Shown piece after piece: positions 1 to 12,300 of a stretch of 60,000 bases of DNA. Location of the stretch: positions 21,764,001 to 21,824,000 of the forward strand of contig OU612075.1 in the NCBI GenBank assembly GCA_914767715.1, in the 5' to 3' direction. The stretch comes from Membranipora membranacea (Eukaryota > Bryozoa > Gymnolaemata > Cheilostomatida > Membraniporidae). How positions within the stretch are numbered: the first letter of the stretch is position 1; each line of letters starts with the position of its first letter. A program made the translations under genes and the position numbers. The notes below the pieces were generated by a model. That model had not been told where the DNA came from and did no database searches. It saw nothing but the letters and a program-made list of their open reading frames with translations.

Positions 1-289
1 TAAGCCGTTTAATAATCGCAGCAAAAGTATGACTGATAGCTATCTTTTCATCATAAATGATAGTCTTAATTTCTTTCTCGTTGCCATCACTACAGGGCAA
101 GCGCTTCTGCCTAGCTTAAATAGTCAGATACATCATATTGATGATAAAGGTTGTTTGTGTATTGGTAAATTGACAATGATAACAATGTCTTCTAGTACCA
201 TATGTCAATTCATATCATGTGCTTCTAGTGATATTTAGTGATTGCCTAGACTAGACTAGGAAATCTCACTGTTATAATGTTTCTATAAT

Positions 290-850
290 ATTTCTGGACT
301 TTAACAAAGCGTTTAATTATGTTGATTATGCCATACATCTTCGAAACTTGTCTAAATATTAAATAATTGGACTTTCCTTATCTATGAGCTTCGTTTTGAT
401 TGACAGAGAACAGTTGTATCATTCAACCAGCACATTGCAACCTATTCGGAAAGATGTCCCTCACTTCGGAAAGGTGTCCCTCACTTCGGAAAGGTGTCCC
501 TCACTTCGGAAAGGTGTCCCTCACTTCGGAAAGGTGTCCCTCACTTCGGAAAGGTGTCCCTCAAGGTTCAATCATTGATTCAAAATTGTTTCCTGTATTC
601 ATCAATGATCTTTCGAACTTACCTATTTTCTCTACCGTTAATGCTTATGCTGATAATACTTTTGTTGCCAAAATCTACAATATTCATCAATCTACATCTG
701 ATATCTACTCAGGATCTTTCAAGATCCTTAAATCTTGTTCTCTTGCCACAGCTTGCCAGTTACTTCTCAGCCATTTATGGCTACAAGAATGGCTCCAGGT
801 TATATTTGTGAGCGGTTTTTATTTCCTAAACATCGCTTTCCGATGAGAGA
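290..850 (+). pseudogene. LINE reverse-transcriptase fragment (in copy A)
   Basis: Decayed non-LTR retrotransposon. Recognisable RT pieces, in order: FLDFNKAFNYVDYAIHL (motif A type, about 291-345), RKGVPQGSII (about 550-585), FINDLSNLPIFS, then AYADNTFVAK (degenerate YADD box, about 640-672), followed by thumb-like sequence. Reading frames shift and stops interrupt. The same segments occur at 5.97-6.93 kb, and the protein resembles the LINE at 31.4-33.65 kb, so all three probably belong to one CR1/Jockey-like family. The piece between the YADD box and the tail has been deleted relative to copy B. Not functional. Confidence 0.7.
441..560 (+). repeat. 20-bp minisatellite inside the RT remnant
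   Basis: Six head-to-tail units of TCACTTCGGAAAGGTGTCCC. Five (461-560) are identical; the first is degenerate. The unit corresponds to the RT segment coding for RKGVP, which occurs once in copy B (about 6158-6175). A 20-bp period puts successive units in different frames, so all three plus frames stay open across the array. Confidence 0.9.
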
Positions 851-1151
851 CGCAACTTTTCTAAAACCCTGATCAAATACTTTTCTTTGTAATCTTTTAA
901 TTACATTCAATAGCGTTTCAAAGAGCCAACGAACTTCTGATTGATAAACTAGATCATATATTAAACCATTTCCGCATTTTATGACAACAGATATTGTGAT
1001 CGCTGAACTCCTTACTCTCTTCTTTATAATCCCATGTGTATAGCCACGGCACGATTCAATATATTCCGGCATTCATAGTCAGGACTGTCCTGCCCAACTG
1101 ATCCTGAAGATGTACACTGCTGGTTTAGCCCAATATACTATTTGATGGTCA

Positions 1152-1171
1152 CCCCCCCCCCCCCCCCCCCC
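1152..1171 (+). repeat. Poly-C tract (20 C)
   Basis: Uninterrupted run of 20 cytosines. Copy B has no equivalent at the corresponding place. The true length may differ, since such runs are error-prone in sequencing. Confidence 0.9.
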
Positions 1172-1718
1172 AATCGGTGATTCTACATGTTATGAGAAAC
1201 CGCGCCTTTACTGAGAGACTGATTTGGTGACGCATGTCAGATCCCTAACCTTTAATTCTGGGAATCACTTGATGATGAGAAGAGCTCTGGACATAAATTG
1301 AGACAGTTTACTAATTTCTTGAGTACTTGTAAAATGGTAACTGAAGAATCAATATGATCAATATGATCAATATGATAACTACATGTACCTGAGCTTTTCC
1401 CTATACATTCGCCATAATTTTGGGGTATGTAACACATTCTACAATTTATGATATAACCTGTCATATAAAATGTGTATAATAATGAAGCTTTGATTATGAT
1501 AAATGTTTTTCCTTGTGATGGGGAAACAGATCAGTGACCATCAGGCAAACTATGTTTGCAGATGCTGTGCTGCCATTACTTGCTGCAGCAACTTTGCTCC
1601 ATTGATATTGCTGATAAAACAGTGGAATCAAGATACTGAAGCTGATCTTTAGTTGAAATTGGAGAGCTCACTATTGTGTGGTTGCACAAAGCTGTGTCTT
1701 GTATATCTACACCACCTC

Positions 1719-1726
1719 CTTTTATA
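1719..1726 (-). promoter_or_regulatory. Orphan GN-type TATA promoter (copy A)
   Basis: On the minus strand this reads TATAAAAG followed directly by GAGGTGGTGTAGAT, as in GN1 at 3619. Further upstream (1727-1760) is the TATGAAAATAATGATGTCA element also found before GN3 (about 52.90 kb). Downstream on the minus strand no signal-peptide exon or 14-residue repeat exon is visible, so the gene it served is lost or unrecognisable. Confidence 0.6.
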
Positions 1727-2955
1727 GATCATTGACATCATTATTTTCATATATATCAGATTCTATGTTAAGCGGTTTCTGTTTCCTCATGAGGTGACAG
1801 TAAGCTGCAACCCCTGTCATTTTTGGAAAAGTTATTAAACATGAGGAAACACTTAGTTAGTGACAGTTGGTATCAGTTTCCACTTTTAGTTCTCTCTCTT
1901 TCGGTGGCTTTGCAGGGAAAAAATGACTCATCAAACAGGTTCAAAAAAGGTCAATATCTTAAATTGTACTTCCCAAACTACGCAGCTCATATCATAGTTA
2001 TTCGATAGAATTATTCAAATTATTTATTTATTTTATTTCAAAATGTGTTTTCCAGCCCGCCTTAGCCATTTTGGCTTGACAGTTAATAACAAATTAGGAA
2101 GCCCTGACTGTCGTGAAAGCAATAAACCAATGATGAAACAGTTTGACTTCACACAAAATCTTTCAATATTTTCGACCTGAATGACAATTTTTTGACGCAA
2201 GAAGTTGTGCCACACAAAGTCGGAAATTTCCCAACACCAGGAACTACAATAAGAGAAAATATTGCGTGTGATTGACAGCTGCTAGGATAGAAGCAGTATG
2301 TGAAGGCTTGAGTGAAGTACCACATCATACATGACGCAATAGTCATGTGAGATGATATGACACAATTTTACCCAAAATCGAAATTTAAAGATAGCTTATT
2401 ACTACACACATTGATATGAATTCATGGATTGGTGGTAAATCAATAAAACTATGTGTCAGTAATTGGATTTAGCTTAAATTCTGGCAGCTTCAATGTTATG
2501 CATTCACTGATGTCCCAAAGTAACAACCTTTTAAAACTGAGGCAAGCTACATAACAAAAGTTAACAAGGGGTTGGCTGTAGCATTACTGATCTTATGGAC
2601 CAATAAATGATGATTCTTTTTTCCAGCAACCACACATAAATTGCCACATGCTTGCCAAGGGTCAGATATTTCCCCCTAATCCATGAATAAATATCAGTGA
2701 CTACACATCTATGCTATCCAAGTTCCATCATATGACTTTATGCTGCTTTTGATTAGTCCATGTACTGATGACTTAATCAACATGCTGTAATTAGTACCAG
2801 GATTTTATAATTTTTATACACTTTCTAATAAAGCCTGAAAACTGATCTAAACAATAAATTGAACTTATTTATTCATATGTCTGTTTGTAGGTATTGTTAT
2901 CTTCTTTCTGGCAAATGAACATTATCCTTTGGCTACATATTTGATGTTGTGGTGT

Positions 2956-3618
2956 AATGTAATTATCGGTTTTGGGTAATTCTAAATTCTATAATTTTTA
3001 TTTCCATTCTGCTATATAAAGATACATTGTAAACTGAGAAGCGAAAAGAAATGTTCATGAGAAATTCAGTCAGATAGTCTGTGACAGGAGTGGTAGCCAA
3101 TCTTCTTTATCACAAAACACCACACAAACATTAAGAAGAGCCCAGACATACCATGCCCTCCTGATCCATCAGTAGGGCCTGGCAAACAACTGGTAGCAAC
3201 ATTGTCAAGCTTTGATACTGTCAGAAAACTATTTTGGATCTCTGCCAACCTGGCGTAATGAATCTTCTAAACATAGTTTTTTAATCCCCCTAATTCCAAG
3301 AAGATTGCCTAATTCAGCGCCTTACACTAACTAGCTTGTCACTGCGTTAGTGACTAATATTGTGACCTTTTTTGCCATATTTGTGTTTTCTTGCTTAACC
3401 ACTCCGGAATGTTACTATTTTTATTTTGTTATGGCAACCAAAATATGGAAATTAACACCGCTTGTCACTGACTACAGGTTTCCTTGTTTTAGTTTCACAG
3501 GCACTCATCAAATCTGCCAGGGCTTACCAATTACTGTCAAAAAGAGCGCCTGTTGATATGGGGATTATAAAAAAATAACTTTGACAGTTATACATAATTA
3601 TTAGACGACTCCAAGAGG
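2956..3618. other. GN1 upstream region
   Basis: Non-coding stretch between copy A and the GN1 TATA box. Part of it (about 2975-3040) matches 39.73-39.80 kb, linking the GN1 locus with block C and the GN pseudogene. It does not share the distal upstream elements of GN3. No gene seen. Confidence 0.4.
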
Positions 3619-3626
3619 TATAAAAG
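3619..3626 (+). promoter_or_regulatory. GN1 TATA box
   Basis: TATAAAAG followed by GAGGTGGTGTAGAT. The same module precedes GN2 (minus, 47979-47986) and GN3 (52925-52932), each about 65-75 bp before a conserved splice donor. Transcription probably starts about 30 bases downstream, near 3650 (inferred). Confidence 0.8.
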
Positions 3627-3649
3627 GAGGTGGTGTAGATAAACAACAC

Positions 3650-3696
3650 AGAACATTGTTCATCTCTGAAGTGCTACAGTCTCATTCTAAGCTCAG
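3650..3696 (+). other. GN1 5' non-coding exon 1
   Basis: Contains CACAGAACATTGTTCATC and ends CTCAG|GTAAGT at 3696/3697. The same exon is readable in GN2 (minus, ending 47915) and GN3 (ending 53004). Its start is inferred from the TATA distance. Intron 1 runs 3697-3877. Confidence 0.65.
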
Positions 3697-3898
3697 GTAA
3701 GTTTTCTCTATTATTCTGTCCAGCTCAGTCACTTGTTTAAATTTCAGATCTGATTAGCCTGCACACAGTTCTCTCTGGTTTTGGAAAAAAGTTTTATGTT
3801 TTATTCTCAAATCAATACACTTAAGCAATAACAGTAGCTTTTCCAATGTTTACATTTGAATATTTTTCACACTTCAGATAAACAAAACTACTGCTACC

Positions 3899-4753
3899 AT
3901 GCTGTCAGTGAGAGTTGTTGTATTACTGGTTGTTGTTGTGACTGTTGTACACTGTAGCACTTATGGAAAAAGGCCTACTACAACAACAAGTGAGTATTAT
4001 ATTATACATCTATATATAAACCATGATATCTTGCTCAGTATGTATTATGTTTTATATTTTCTCGCTTGTTTTAGTAAGAAATTTTCCTACTCTTAGCATT
4101 CCAATCGATTAAAATGGCAGCAGAGAAAATTCTCTGAAGCTAGAGCTTAATGCTGCCGCTTCAACTATTGACTTTGGTGCTGCTGTTACACAGCACACAA
4201 TAATCAAACTGTGAATGATTTTTTCTGAAAATCCTAATAGCCTATATGCAGTGATAAAATGATTTGGAATTAAGTAAATTCACCTACAATTGTAAAAACC
4301 AAGAACGAATTTGATTCATGAATCAATGATTCTTCTGTTTCAGGTGGACCAGTCAATGGAAACGGAAATGGAAATGATAACCGCGGAAATGGGGTGAACG
4401 GAAACGAAGATGGAAATGGAAATAAAGGAAACGGTGTCAACGGTAATGCTAATGGAAACTCAAACTGCGGCGATGGTGTTAACGGAAACGGAAATGGAAA
4501 CGTAAACAAAGGAGACGGTACAAACGGAAACAGCAACGGAAACCAAAACTGTGGAGATGGAACCAATGGAAATGCAAACGGAAATGATAACAAAGGTGAT
4601 GGAACCAACGGAAATGAAAATGGCAACGGAAACAGCGGGGATGGCACCAACGGAAATGGAAACGGAAACGGAAATAGCGGAAGCGGCAAAAATGGAAATG
4701 GTAACGGAAATTCCAATACTAAAGTAGATTGGACCAAGTTCTACAGTAGCTAA
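3899..4753 (+). CDS. GN1: secreted Asn/Gly-rich 14-residue repeat protein
   Basis: Two coding exons, 3899-3989 and 4344-4753, join in frame across a GTGAGT..TTTCAG intron to give 166 residues. Residues 1-19 are a signal peptide (hydrophobic VVVLLVVVV core, likely cleavage after HC). Then comes STYGKRPTTTTS, a linker that could be O-glycosylated, and GPVNGNGNGND, followed by eight 14-residue units of the form NKGDGTNGNGNGNG. The tail is NTKVDWTKFYSS. Two units carry a cysteine 28 residues apart (NCGDG), which the paralogues lack. There is no transmembrane segment after the signal, so secretion is inferred. The start ATG follows the conserved ACTGCTACC leader and the intron 1 acceptor (TTCAG at 3877). 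I recognise no named family. Asn-Gly-Asp repeats recall the Gly-X-Asn repeats of mollusc nacrein or calcium-binding RTX repeats only loosely, and function is unknown. Confidence 0.85.
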
Positions 4754-4923
4754 ATGACTAAGAGCTGGACCGAAGGGAGGTACTATGCTTTGCTCTCAAA
4801 CTAAATAGAGAATAACATCATCATTTAAGGCTTGATACCATATAGCCTTCATCTTACTATATCTCATGGTATTATATGTCATCTGTTTTTTCTATTCGCT
4901 ATAATAGAGAATCGATTGTTACA

Positions 4924-4929
4924 AATAAA
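4924..4929 (+). terminator. GN1 poly(A) signal
   Basis: AATAAA about 170 bp after the stop codon, in a context (CAAATAAACTGTGTGTAACTGA) that recurs nearly unchanged after GN3 at 54684. Confidence 0.7.
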
Positions 4930-5069
4930 CTGTGTGTAACTGAAAATAATCAACCATGTATTATATTAATTAGACCTGATGTGCTGTATTATTGCTCAGC
5001 AGCTGCACAGAAACCTCGTTTAAATTTGAAGTTAACGGAGACAGCTCTTAATCAACGATGAGGTTCATT

Positions 5070-5762
5070 TAATTAAGTTGTTGTTGGAAATGGAGCAATG
5101 CCGAAATACAAGAATACAGATTTCTAGCTTTTAATTTGTTATGAATCTAATCCCACTGATCTCTGCAGTAAGAAACAAATGATTTGACATCGGTAGAAAG
5201 CAACAACTATGGTAAATACTTGTGAATTCAATCAAAACCCAATCTATGTTTATTACACCTCATTGTTTCCGGTGTAAAGATTATGTGCGTTCAGAAAAAA
5301 AAAAACAGCACAGATTATAAGAATACAAATTCTCTCAAAGGTTAAACTTTGTATAACCTACATAGATTTGCATCGCATGAAAGACAGTCTGTCAATTGCG
5401 AGTTGATATACCTGGTTTGATCATGCTCAGCAATACCATGAGTCCGGTAACAGCCTTCCCCTGTCTTTCACCAACATCTACAAAATTTGGTAAATAGGGT
5501 TTGACTGTTGTTCCTGGTAGAGTTTTTCATGCTGATCACAATGATATACCGTTACCAAGTTTCAATGGCCGCCACCGGAATACAATGGCTCAATGATGGT
5601 GGCCACCACTGGTTGATGATCTAAAGTAAATTTGCCTGATTTGCTGTTAAATGTTTGAATTAGGTGAATACAATTACTGCCTGCTGAAATGAGACCCTGT
5701 AAAATGATTGCCTTCGATTGTCTTCTCTTTGCCAAAAAATAAGACAATATAAATTTAAAACG
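5070..5762. other. Intergenic, no gene seen
   Basis: AT-rich sequence between GN1 and copy B. Short open frames here have no recognisable domain and no paralogue elsewhere in the window. Confidence 0.5.
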
Positions 5763-5916
5763 GCAGGGCAAGCGGTTCCGCCTAGCCTAAATAGCCAGAA
5801 ATATTATTTCGGTGAAAAAAGTTGTTCATTTTTGATAATCTGAGAAATTATAACAATGCCTTCTAGTATCATGTGTCAATTTATATCTTGTGTTTCTAGT
5901 GATATTTAGTGATTGT

Positions 5917-5946
5917 CTAGACTAGACTAGACTAGACTAGACTAGG
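5917..5946 (+). repeat. (CTAGA)n microsatellite
   Basis: About six tandem copies of a 5-bp unit, against about three at the same place in copy A (about 247-262), so the tract has changed length since the duplication. Confidence 0.8.
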
Positions 5947-5974
5947 AAATCTCAGGGTTATAATGTTTCTATAA

Positions 5975-6930
5975 TATTTCTGGACGTTAAGCAAGCATTC
6001 GATAATGATCATCATGCTATACATACTTCTTCAAAACTTGTCTAGATATAGAATAGCTTAATCTTCCCATATCTGTTAGCTTGATTGTTGAATGACAGAA
6101 ATAGAGAAATAGAGAAACATTATGTATCATTCAACCAGTCCAGTTCAGTAACTTGCTACCTATTCAGAAAGGTGTCCCACAATGTTCGATTATTGTTCCG
6201 ACATTGTTATCTGTTTTCATCAATGATCTTTTTTTCTATACTGTTAATTGTAACGCTGATGATACTTTTGCTGCCAAAATCAATTGGAGAGCTCTTGCAA
6301 TCTTGATCTCGGTCATGTGTACCAATGGTGTAAGTCAGACAAAATGGTGATCAGTATGAAAAAGTCACACTTCTTTTCTGTTATGCTAAAAACAAACTAA
6401 AATCCTTGGATATGTAATATTATGTGATGGCTTTCATGGACTGATTTTGTTGACTACATTTACAAAAAACCTCAAAGCTAATCTTGCCCTGTTTCATCAA
6501 TGTAGATTTTGCATTGGAAGGAAAGCATGATGACCTTTTACCACCACTTAATTTACTGTTATCTTATCTACGGTATTCATATTAACTATAACATGGCCCC
6601 TGCTCATTTACCAAATCAATTATTTTTAATACAGAAGCGGGCTATTATGCTTATTGCCTTCGTATGTTATATTCCAAAACATCTGATATCTACTCAGGAT
6701 CTTTCAAGATCCTTAAATCTTCTTCCCTCCCCACAGCTTGCCAGATACTTCTCAGCCATGTATGGCTATAAGATACCTTATATGTTGGCTCCAGGTTATA
6801 TTTGTAAGCAGTTTTACTTTCTTTTACAACGGTTTCTGATGAGAGACACAAATTTCCTGAAACCCCCCATAAAAAAACCTTTCTTTGTAATAATTCAATT
6901 ATAGTCAATAACGTTACACAACGCATCAGA
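5975..6930 (+). pseudogene. LINE RT/thumb remnant (in copy B)
   Basis: More complete relative of the 0.29-0.85 kb fragment. Pieces in order: FLDVKQAFDNDHHAIH (motif A), QKGVPQCSIIVPTLLSVFINDL (6170-6230, motif B region, Q-G altered to Q-C), NADDTFAAK (YADD box lost to NADD), MVISMKKSHFF, a TWTDFVDYIYKK segment, then a thumb region FYHHLIYCYLIYGIHINYN (6530-6595) with an open frame to 6904. Stops and frameshifts separate the pieces. The KKSHF and TW-D-V-YI-KK strings match the 31.4-33.65 kb LINE, so they are one family. Confidence 0.75.
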
Positions 6931-7935
6931 TCTTTTGATCAATTTGAAGGCATTCAGACAACACCTATTCATTATAATTTTCATTGTTTTCTGTATATTC
7001 AGCCAAGCCGTCCATGTCTCGCTCTCGTTTCTTTTTTATTGTATTGCTTGTTATCGAACATTCAGAAGAACATCATTTTAATGGTAAAGATTGATGTCAA
7101 CAAAGAATTATATATATAACTATTTTAAGATGCATATATTGTGTACAGAATTTGTTCTTGAGCATTTGGTGTGTTCAACAATGGGAAAAAGTGATATTGA
7201 GACAGTTCAAAGGCAAAAGCAGATCTTGGTTATATTTTGATTTGAAATCTGAATTTAGAATAGTATCTGTGTCATGTTGTATTAAAGAGCCAACCGACTT
7301 CTGACTGGTAAACTAGATCAGATATTCAACCAGTTCCGCATTGTATGACGGCATATTTATTGTGATCGCCAGACTTTTACTGAGAGACTGATTTGGTGGC
7401 CCATGCCAGATCCCTAAGCAATATCGGCGGAACCTTTAATTCTGGGAATCCATTGAGAATGAGAACAGCTCTGGACATAAATTGTGACAGTTTACTTATT
7501 GTAAAATGGTAACAGCAGGATATCTGCAGGAATCATTGAGTTACAGGGATATCAATATGATAACTACATGTACCTGAGCTTTTCCCCCCAAACATGACCT
7601 AATTTCTTGGCCATGTTATATAACACAGTCTACAATGATGATATGATCATACTGACTGCCATATAAAAGGTGGATTGTAATAAATATTTTTGGCCAAGTG
7701 ATGGGAAAACAGATTTATGACCATCAGGCAAAATAAATCTGCAAATGCAGTGCTGCCAAGGTGCGCTGCGGCAACCAAGCTTTAATGATGTCGCTGATGA
7801 AGCAGCAGAACCAAGATGTTACTGCTGATTTATAGATAAGTTGGGGACCTCTATCTCTCTTTGTGTGAGATAACTGTATGCACTATGCTATTGTGTGGTT
7901 ATGCAAAGCTGTGTCTTGTATAGCTATATCACCTC

Positions 7936-7943
7936 CTTTTATA
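7936..7943 (-). promoter_or_regulatory. Orphan GN-type TATA promoter (copy B)
   Basis: Minus-strand TATAAAAG followed by GAGGTGATATAGC, paralogous to 1719-1726, with the same upstream TGAAAATAATGATGTCA and CACCTCACGAGGAAAC motifs seen before GN3. No GN coding exon lies downstream on the minus strand. Confidence 0.55.
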
Positions 7944-9398
7944 GGTCGCTGACATCATTATTTTCATATATAATATATCAAGCTCTATGTTAGGCTTCTC
8001 TGTTTCCTCGTGAGGTGACAGTAATCTGCCGCCCCTGTCATATTTGACTGGAGAAGTTATGAATCACAAGGAAACCCTTAGTTAGTGACAATTGGTAACC
8101 GTTTCCACTTTTAGTTCTCTCTCATTCCATGGCTTTGCAGTAAAATAAATGATCCATCCAAACTGGTCCAAGAATGTGTCAATATTTTTGTTTTTACTTC
8201 GCAAACTACACATTTCATTTAAGAACTTTTGTCCAGACCGTTGTGTATGATGCATGGATTCTCCCCAAAGATCCTATTAGTTCGTAATAATTTAGTTGGT
8301 ATCAGCTGTTTATATATTAATACAAAACATGATGTGGCACCATCATCAGAGTCTGTGATGATGTGTAGTCTTTTGGAGCACTTCTCTCATATGGAGATGA
8401 CAATTTAAATTTTTGTAAGTTCTACTAACTTACAGACAGCAAGAAGAAAATTCAACAGAATGAAGGCTTAATATTTCCATTCAGCTTCATTATTGCATCG
8501 GATCTCAAGGAAATAAACAGGAAAGCAATAAAACAATGATGATAGGGTTTGACTTGACACAAAATCTTTCAATATTTTCGACCTGAATGATACTTTTTTG
8601 ACGGCAGAAGTTGTGCCATGCAAAGTCGGAAATTTCCCAACACCAGGAACTACAATAAGAGAAACTATTGCGTGTGATTGACAGCTGCTAGGATAGAAGC
8701 AGTATGTGATGGCTTGAGTGAAGTACCACATCATACATGCCACAATAGTCATGTGAGATGATATGACACAATTTAACCCAAAATTGAAATTTAAAGATAG
8801 CTTATTAGTATACACATTGATATGAATTCATTGATGGTTGTAAAAATACAAAGTATGGCTATTTGTGAAGAAATTAAATCAATATAACTATGTGTCAGTA
8901 ATTGGATATAGCTTAAATTATGGCAGCTTCAATGTTATGCATTGACTGATGTCCCAAAGTAACAACCTTTTAAAACTGAGGCAAGCTACATAACAAAAGT
9001 TAACAAGGGGTTGGCTGTAGCATTACTGATCTTATGGATCACTCAAAGATGATTATTTTTTTTCCAGCAACCACACATAAATTGACATATGCTTGCTTAG
9101 GGTCAGATATGTTCCCCTAATCCATGAATATATATCAGTGACTACACATCTATGCTATTAAAGTTCCATCAGATGGCTTTATAATTTGGCTGCTTTTGAT
9201 TAGTCCATGTACTGATGACTTAATCAACATGCTTTAATTAGAAACAGGGTTCAATAATTTTAATACACTTTCTAATAAAGCCTGAAAACTGATCTAAACA
9301 ATAAAATGAACTTATTTATTCATATGTCTGTTTGTAGGTATTGTTATCTTCTTTCTGGCAAATGAACATTATCCTTTGGCTACATATTTGATGTTGTG

Positions 9399-12300
9399 GT
9401 TTTTTATTTTATAGAAATTGGTACAATATCCTCAATATTTCAACTCCCATAGTGTTTTGAAATCCTTATACTCTACCATCTTGTGTCAAATGAGAAGACA
9501 ACTCGGCATTTTTGTTGAGTTGCGACATTTTCGATGTTAGTGGGTTCGAGCTATTGTGACGTTTTTGGGTGTGTGACATTTAAAAAACCCTTCGTTGCGA
9601 CGTTTTCGGGATTGCGATGTTAGTGGAATGCTGGATTGCGACGTTTTGGCGTTTGCAAAGTTTGTTGAGTCAACAGACCCCTTGTTTATATATATACTAA
9701 ACCCTGTTTTTTCACTCTATTTATACACCTTGATAATTATCCAAAAAGCAGATGATTATTCCGATCCTCCAAAAGTGTACCTGCATCCGACACCTGATAA
9801 ACATTCATGCCAAGGAAACTGTTTTTTCTACTCTATTTTAATACCTCAATATGCTATCCACCGAGCAGGTGAAGATTACTATTTGGCTGTAGGCCTTCAC
9901 AAATATGTTTGTTGCGCTATATTCTAAGGCAGTAATCACTGAGAATTATTGTGGGGTAAGGTCCTCCACATAATAAGACTCAATTGACTCCCTGAGTGTA
10001 TATCATACGCACCCCTGAAGTTTTTTGGCATTTATGATCACAGCATTTCTAGTTTGGTTTCTGATATAGAATTTTTTGATCATGTAGATTGAGAAAGCCC
10101 AAAAAATAATTTGGCGAGGCATGACCTTAAGCTAGAGTGTAACTATCCTCCTTATCTATTGCACCAGCGAAGTAGAATTAGGAAAAAAAGATTCTCAGAA
10201 TAAACTTTTTCAAGAATGCAGTTTGTGTTAAAATCATACCCCCCTACATTAAATATATCATTTATTATACTGTTTATAATATTTCTGCATCTCACATCGA
10301 AAACTAGGCCGTATGAAAGTAGTTTTGAAATATGGGTATAACTTAGGAGTTTTAATTTCACAGTTCTATTGTGCAAGTGCTGAAGATAGGGTTATGATTT
10401 TAAGCACCTGCAAAGTCAACAAACTAATTGTCAATTAAGCGACAGGCCTCTGATTCAAATGCAGCCACAGTATATTGTTGTATGAGTAAGTGCGTGACTA
10501 ACTTTTGCTGCTAGCAATAGCTTCTCGAACTGATTACAGGTGGAGAAAAAATCACGGATGGTACGGTGAAGGGTATTTGCAGTATATCAATTCCAAGGAG
10601 TGCTTAGATTCAGATATTATGATTGACCATAGATATGATGATATATCAAATAATACTTCTCAAGGAGTGAGAAGGATACAAAATTTTCATACGACTTACA
10701 GTCCAGATCAGACTGATCAAATCGGATCAAATAGAATACATTAGACAGCAGGAAGCTGTTGTGGAGACCAAATGTAACATCTAAAACATGCTGTGTAGGA
10801 CTGTTCTTAGCGCAACCAGCACTTCAAGCTCTATCAATAGATGATGAAACCGCAGGTTGATTATCTCTGTCATTTAATGTTGGCTGATCCTGCTTTGACA
10901 ACATATATTTGCTGGACCATCGTTTAATGAGTTGGTCATACGTACTGGACATTTTTAATTTGCATAAAAGCCCGTAAAAGCATTAATTTCCAATTATTAT
11001 TTTAGTTATTTAGCAATATCATACTCAAAAAGGCATGGTCTTGCTAATTCAAGTGCTATAAATAAGAATTTGTTCAGCAAATCAATCAAAAATGGTTAGC
11101 CTGTTTATTGGAGACAAGAGATCTTAATTCTTATTTAATGGAGGTTTCAAATTGAATGGGCAAGGTGTGAAGGATATATAGACTTAGATGTAAAAAGCTG
11201 ATAATCATTATGTCAATGGTGAAATATTATTTTGGCTTCAAACTTAGCAATGGAATACCTAAGATAGTACATGATAGTATGTATTGCTTTGTCACTGGGC
11301 TGTTACGTCTCAAACTGACAACAAACAAAAACTGAGCTCGACAATGTTGTTGTCCACCAAAACTCAGCTTCAGCAGATTCTGCTCTCAATAATATGAAGT
11401 TTTGCTCTCATAACTCAGAGCATCCAGATATGTAATTTTGATCAATTTTAACAACAATTTTTTGAAAGTTTTAAGTCAGGATCTGAAGAAGATGGACAAC
11501 ACCATAAAGAAGCATCAAGTGGCTGGGTTATCGAGACTAGAGATTCAACCCTGTTATATGATGAATAGAAATATTAACTGTAAAATAAATTCATTTTGTT
11601 ATTTTAACACCACTGAGGAATAGATAAATTTATCTGCTGCCTGAGTTGACCTACATTGATCTGCAGCGGGCAACGGTGCCAGTTATTTTTTCAAAGGAGG
11701 ACATCAAGTACCAGTAAGAAAAGTTTTCACATGTGGAAGGACTACGCTGCAACAGTTTGATGAACTAAATCCTATTCTCACCAGGTGAAAAAGCTGCAAT
11801 CAATTCTTTAAAGCCGTAAAAGTATTATTGGTGAAAATAATGTTTAGTCACAGTTGGGGACTTTTTACTTTGCAAATTGCATAAATTCTCTTTCACTTAA
11901 TTTGGCACACATAATCTCTGTACACCAATGTTGAGATATGTTAATTTTATGAAAGGAATTTTGTTGTTACACACACTGTAGCAGGGCTATTTGATTTATA
12001 TCTTCTACAAAATACCACACATACATCTTTTGTGCTCCACCATTTTCATCTAATTATCTGAACTCTAACAATACATTTTCTTCTTCTTGATGCGCAAGCA
12101 TCGATAAACCGAACTTACAATGGTGCTAAGTTGTTAATTCCATATCCAGTCTAAACTTTTTCAACCCATATGGAAATTGGCCGGCACTGCAGTGCTGCTC
12201 GACTACGGAATTTGACGTAGTTTTCTTTTGTGCCTTAATTCAACGTCTTAGCATATCATGCTCGCCCCAGATTTCCCTCAACAGGAATCCATACAATTGA

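Larger units (their letters stand above)
93..2955. repeat. Duplicated block, copy A
   Basis: This stretch aligns by eye with 5763-9398 (copy B) in the same orientation, with partial matches in copy C (33.7-39.8 kb), fragment D (18.63-18.95 kb) and inverted copy E (51.8-52.96 kb). It starts with a motif like GGCAAGCGCTTCTGCCTAGC, carries a decayed LINE reverse-transcriptase segment, then a minus-strand promoter homologous to that of the GN genes, and ends near the shared TTGATGTTGTGGT. Compared with B it lacks about 360 bp of LINE sequence and has private expansions (20-bp minisatellite, poly-C, a 10-bp ATCAATATG triplication). The left limit is approximate because the first 90 bases do not align with B. 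Confidence 0.75.
5763..9398. repeat. Duplicated block, copy B
   Basis: Same order and orientation as copy A: GGCAAGCGGTTCCGCCTAGC start, CTAGA microsatellite, LINE RT segments, CAGAGCTGTTCTCAT..CATGCCAGATCCCTAA region (7380-7470, also in A and C), minus-strand TATA module, a conserved 8540-8760 segment, and the shared end at TTGATGTTGTGGT. It is longer than A mainly because the LINE part is more complete. Similarity stops abruptly near 9398 and 2955. Confidence 0.75.

Noticed and set aside
384-846. Three overlapping plus-strand frames at 384-846
   Set aside because: Created by the 20-bp minisatellite within a decayed RT; not genes.
4270-4737. Long minus-strand frame of Pro/Phe/Leu repeats opposite GN1 (also opposite GN2 and GN3)
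   Set aside because: The 42-bp unit lacks stop triplets on either strand, so the antisense frame is open by composition. The signal peptide, splice sites and promoter all support the sense strand.
2149-8815. Similar minus-strand frames in A (2149-2346) and B (8468-8815) ending KILKDFV
   Set aside because: They match because the blocks are duplicates. Most differences change the residue rather than being silent, and the frame is broken in C, so there is no sign of protein constraint.
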